Shown: positions 5,305-5,612 of the stretch, in pieces
Numbering within the stretch: position 1 is the first letter of the stretch
How the letters are laid out: every line of letters starts with the position of its first letter
Origin: Bacteroidales bacterium
GTDB taxonomy: Bacteria; Bacteroidota; Bacteroidia; Bacteroidales; JAADJA01
Direction of reading: 5' to 3'
Assembly: GCA_021107975.1 (NCBI GenBank)
Contig: JAIORT010000302.1
Span: 1-5,612 of the forward strand
Length of the DNA stretch: 5,612 nucleotides
The notes under the pieces: model-generated
What the model was told of the DNA's origin: nothing
The model's database searches: none
The model's input: only the letters and a program-made list of their open reading frames with translations
Program-made: the position numbers and the translations under genes

Positions 5305-5612
5305 ATGTTTGTAAAAAGTAAATTTTATAGGAAATTGTTTGCAATACCGGCTATTTTATTGCTGACATCATTCAATGTAAATAATAACATAGATTTAGCA
5401 GAGATGAATTCAAAGTTTAATCCACAGCTAGGAGATATAAAATTACTAGAGCCAAGATTTACATCCGGGATTTCAGTTGAGGAAGCATTATTAAATCGAC
5501 GCTCTATCAGAGAATTTACAAATGAAGCACTGACTTTATTTGAAGTATCTCAAATTTTCTGGTCGGCTTACGGCATTACCAAAGAGCATTCATATCCTTC
5601 CTTTCTCAGGGG
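5305..5612 (+). CDS. SagB/ThcOx-type nitroreductase-fold protein, exported (5' part only)
   Basis: Only the first 102 codons are present; the frame is open at the window end. The start is the ATG at 5305-5307. The N-terminus looks like a Sec signal: a basic stretch (KSKFYRK, 4-10), then a hydrophobic core (about 11-23, LFAIPAILLLTSF), with no lipobox cysteine. Then comes the usual lead-in of this family, DIKLLEPRF (44-52), followed by ISVEEALLNRRSIREF (56-71), whose RRS.R residues (R65, R66, S67, R69) bind the FMN phosphate in nitroreductase-fold enzymes. LTLFEVSQIFWSAYGIT (76-92) matches the next conserved helix. SagB/ThcOx proteins are FMN-dependent oxidoreductases; the peptide-modifying members oxidise azolines to azoles, but many exported Bacteroidetes relatives have no known substrate. 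No precursor peptide or YcaO gene is seen here, though the downstream context is missing. Family assignment is good; function is open. Confidence 0.82.
   Translation, partial: MFVKSKFYRKLFAIPAILLLTSFNVNNNIDLAEMNSKFNPQLGDIKLLEPRFTSGISVEEALLNRRSIREFTNEALTLFEVSQIFWSAYGITKEHSYPSFLR

Overview
The window most likely comes from a member of the phylum Bacteroidota (Bacteroidetes). This rests on AT-rich DNA, near-absent Shine-Dalgarno signals before most genes, several matches to the Bacteroidetes -7 promoter box TAnnTTTG, a LigA with a Bacteroidetes-like Lys-rich linker, and intergenic DNA full of heptad runs and small palindromes. No genus can be named from the sequence alone.

Layout, left to right. 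Positions 1-51 hold a 51-bp repeat, followed by a heptad run (71-119) ending at the stop codon of ligA, a complete NAD-dependent DNA ligase gene (120-2162, minus). Positions 2163-2768 are non-coding but packed with repeats: a GC-rich inverted repeat with an 'AGATTTTCACAGATTTT' tail, an inverted fragment of the 51-bp repeat next to heptads, four short palindromes in a symmetric head-to-head array (2456-2600), and a second identical copy of the 51-bp repeat (2679-2729). Next comes a multi-pass membrane glycosyltransferase of the GT-C fold, resembling GT22/Alg9/PIG-B mannosyltransferases (2769-4337, minus). A MazEF-type toxin-antitoxin operon follows (antitoxin 4824-5072, toxin 4479-4823, minus, with no gap between the frames). 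A 232-bp divergent intergenic region then leads to the start of a plus-strand gene from 5305, cut by the window end. It encodes an exported nitroreductase-fold protein of the SagB/ThcOx type.

The genes do not form one pathway. ligA is housekeeping; the GT-C enzyme probably acts in envelope glycan or glycolipid assembly; mazEF is an accessory stability or stress module; the SagB-like protein is an envelope or periplasmic flavoprotein of unknown substrate. The three complete transcription units on the minus strand (mazEF, GT-C, ligA) are separated by gaps of 141 and 606 bp, so they are probably expressed separately.

I see no clearly new multi-gene system. The most unusual content is the non-coding DNA: the identical 51-bp repeats lying just past the 3' ends of two unrelated genes, and the symmetric palindrome array between them.
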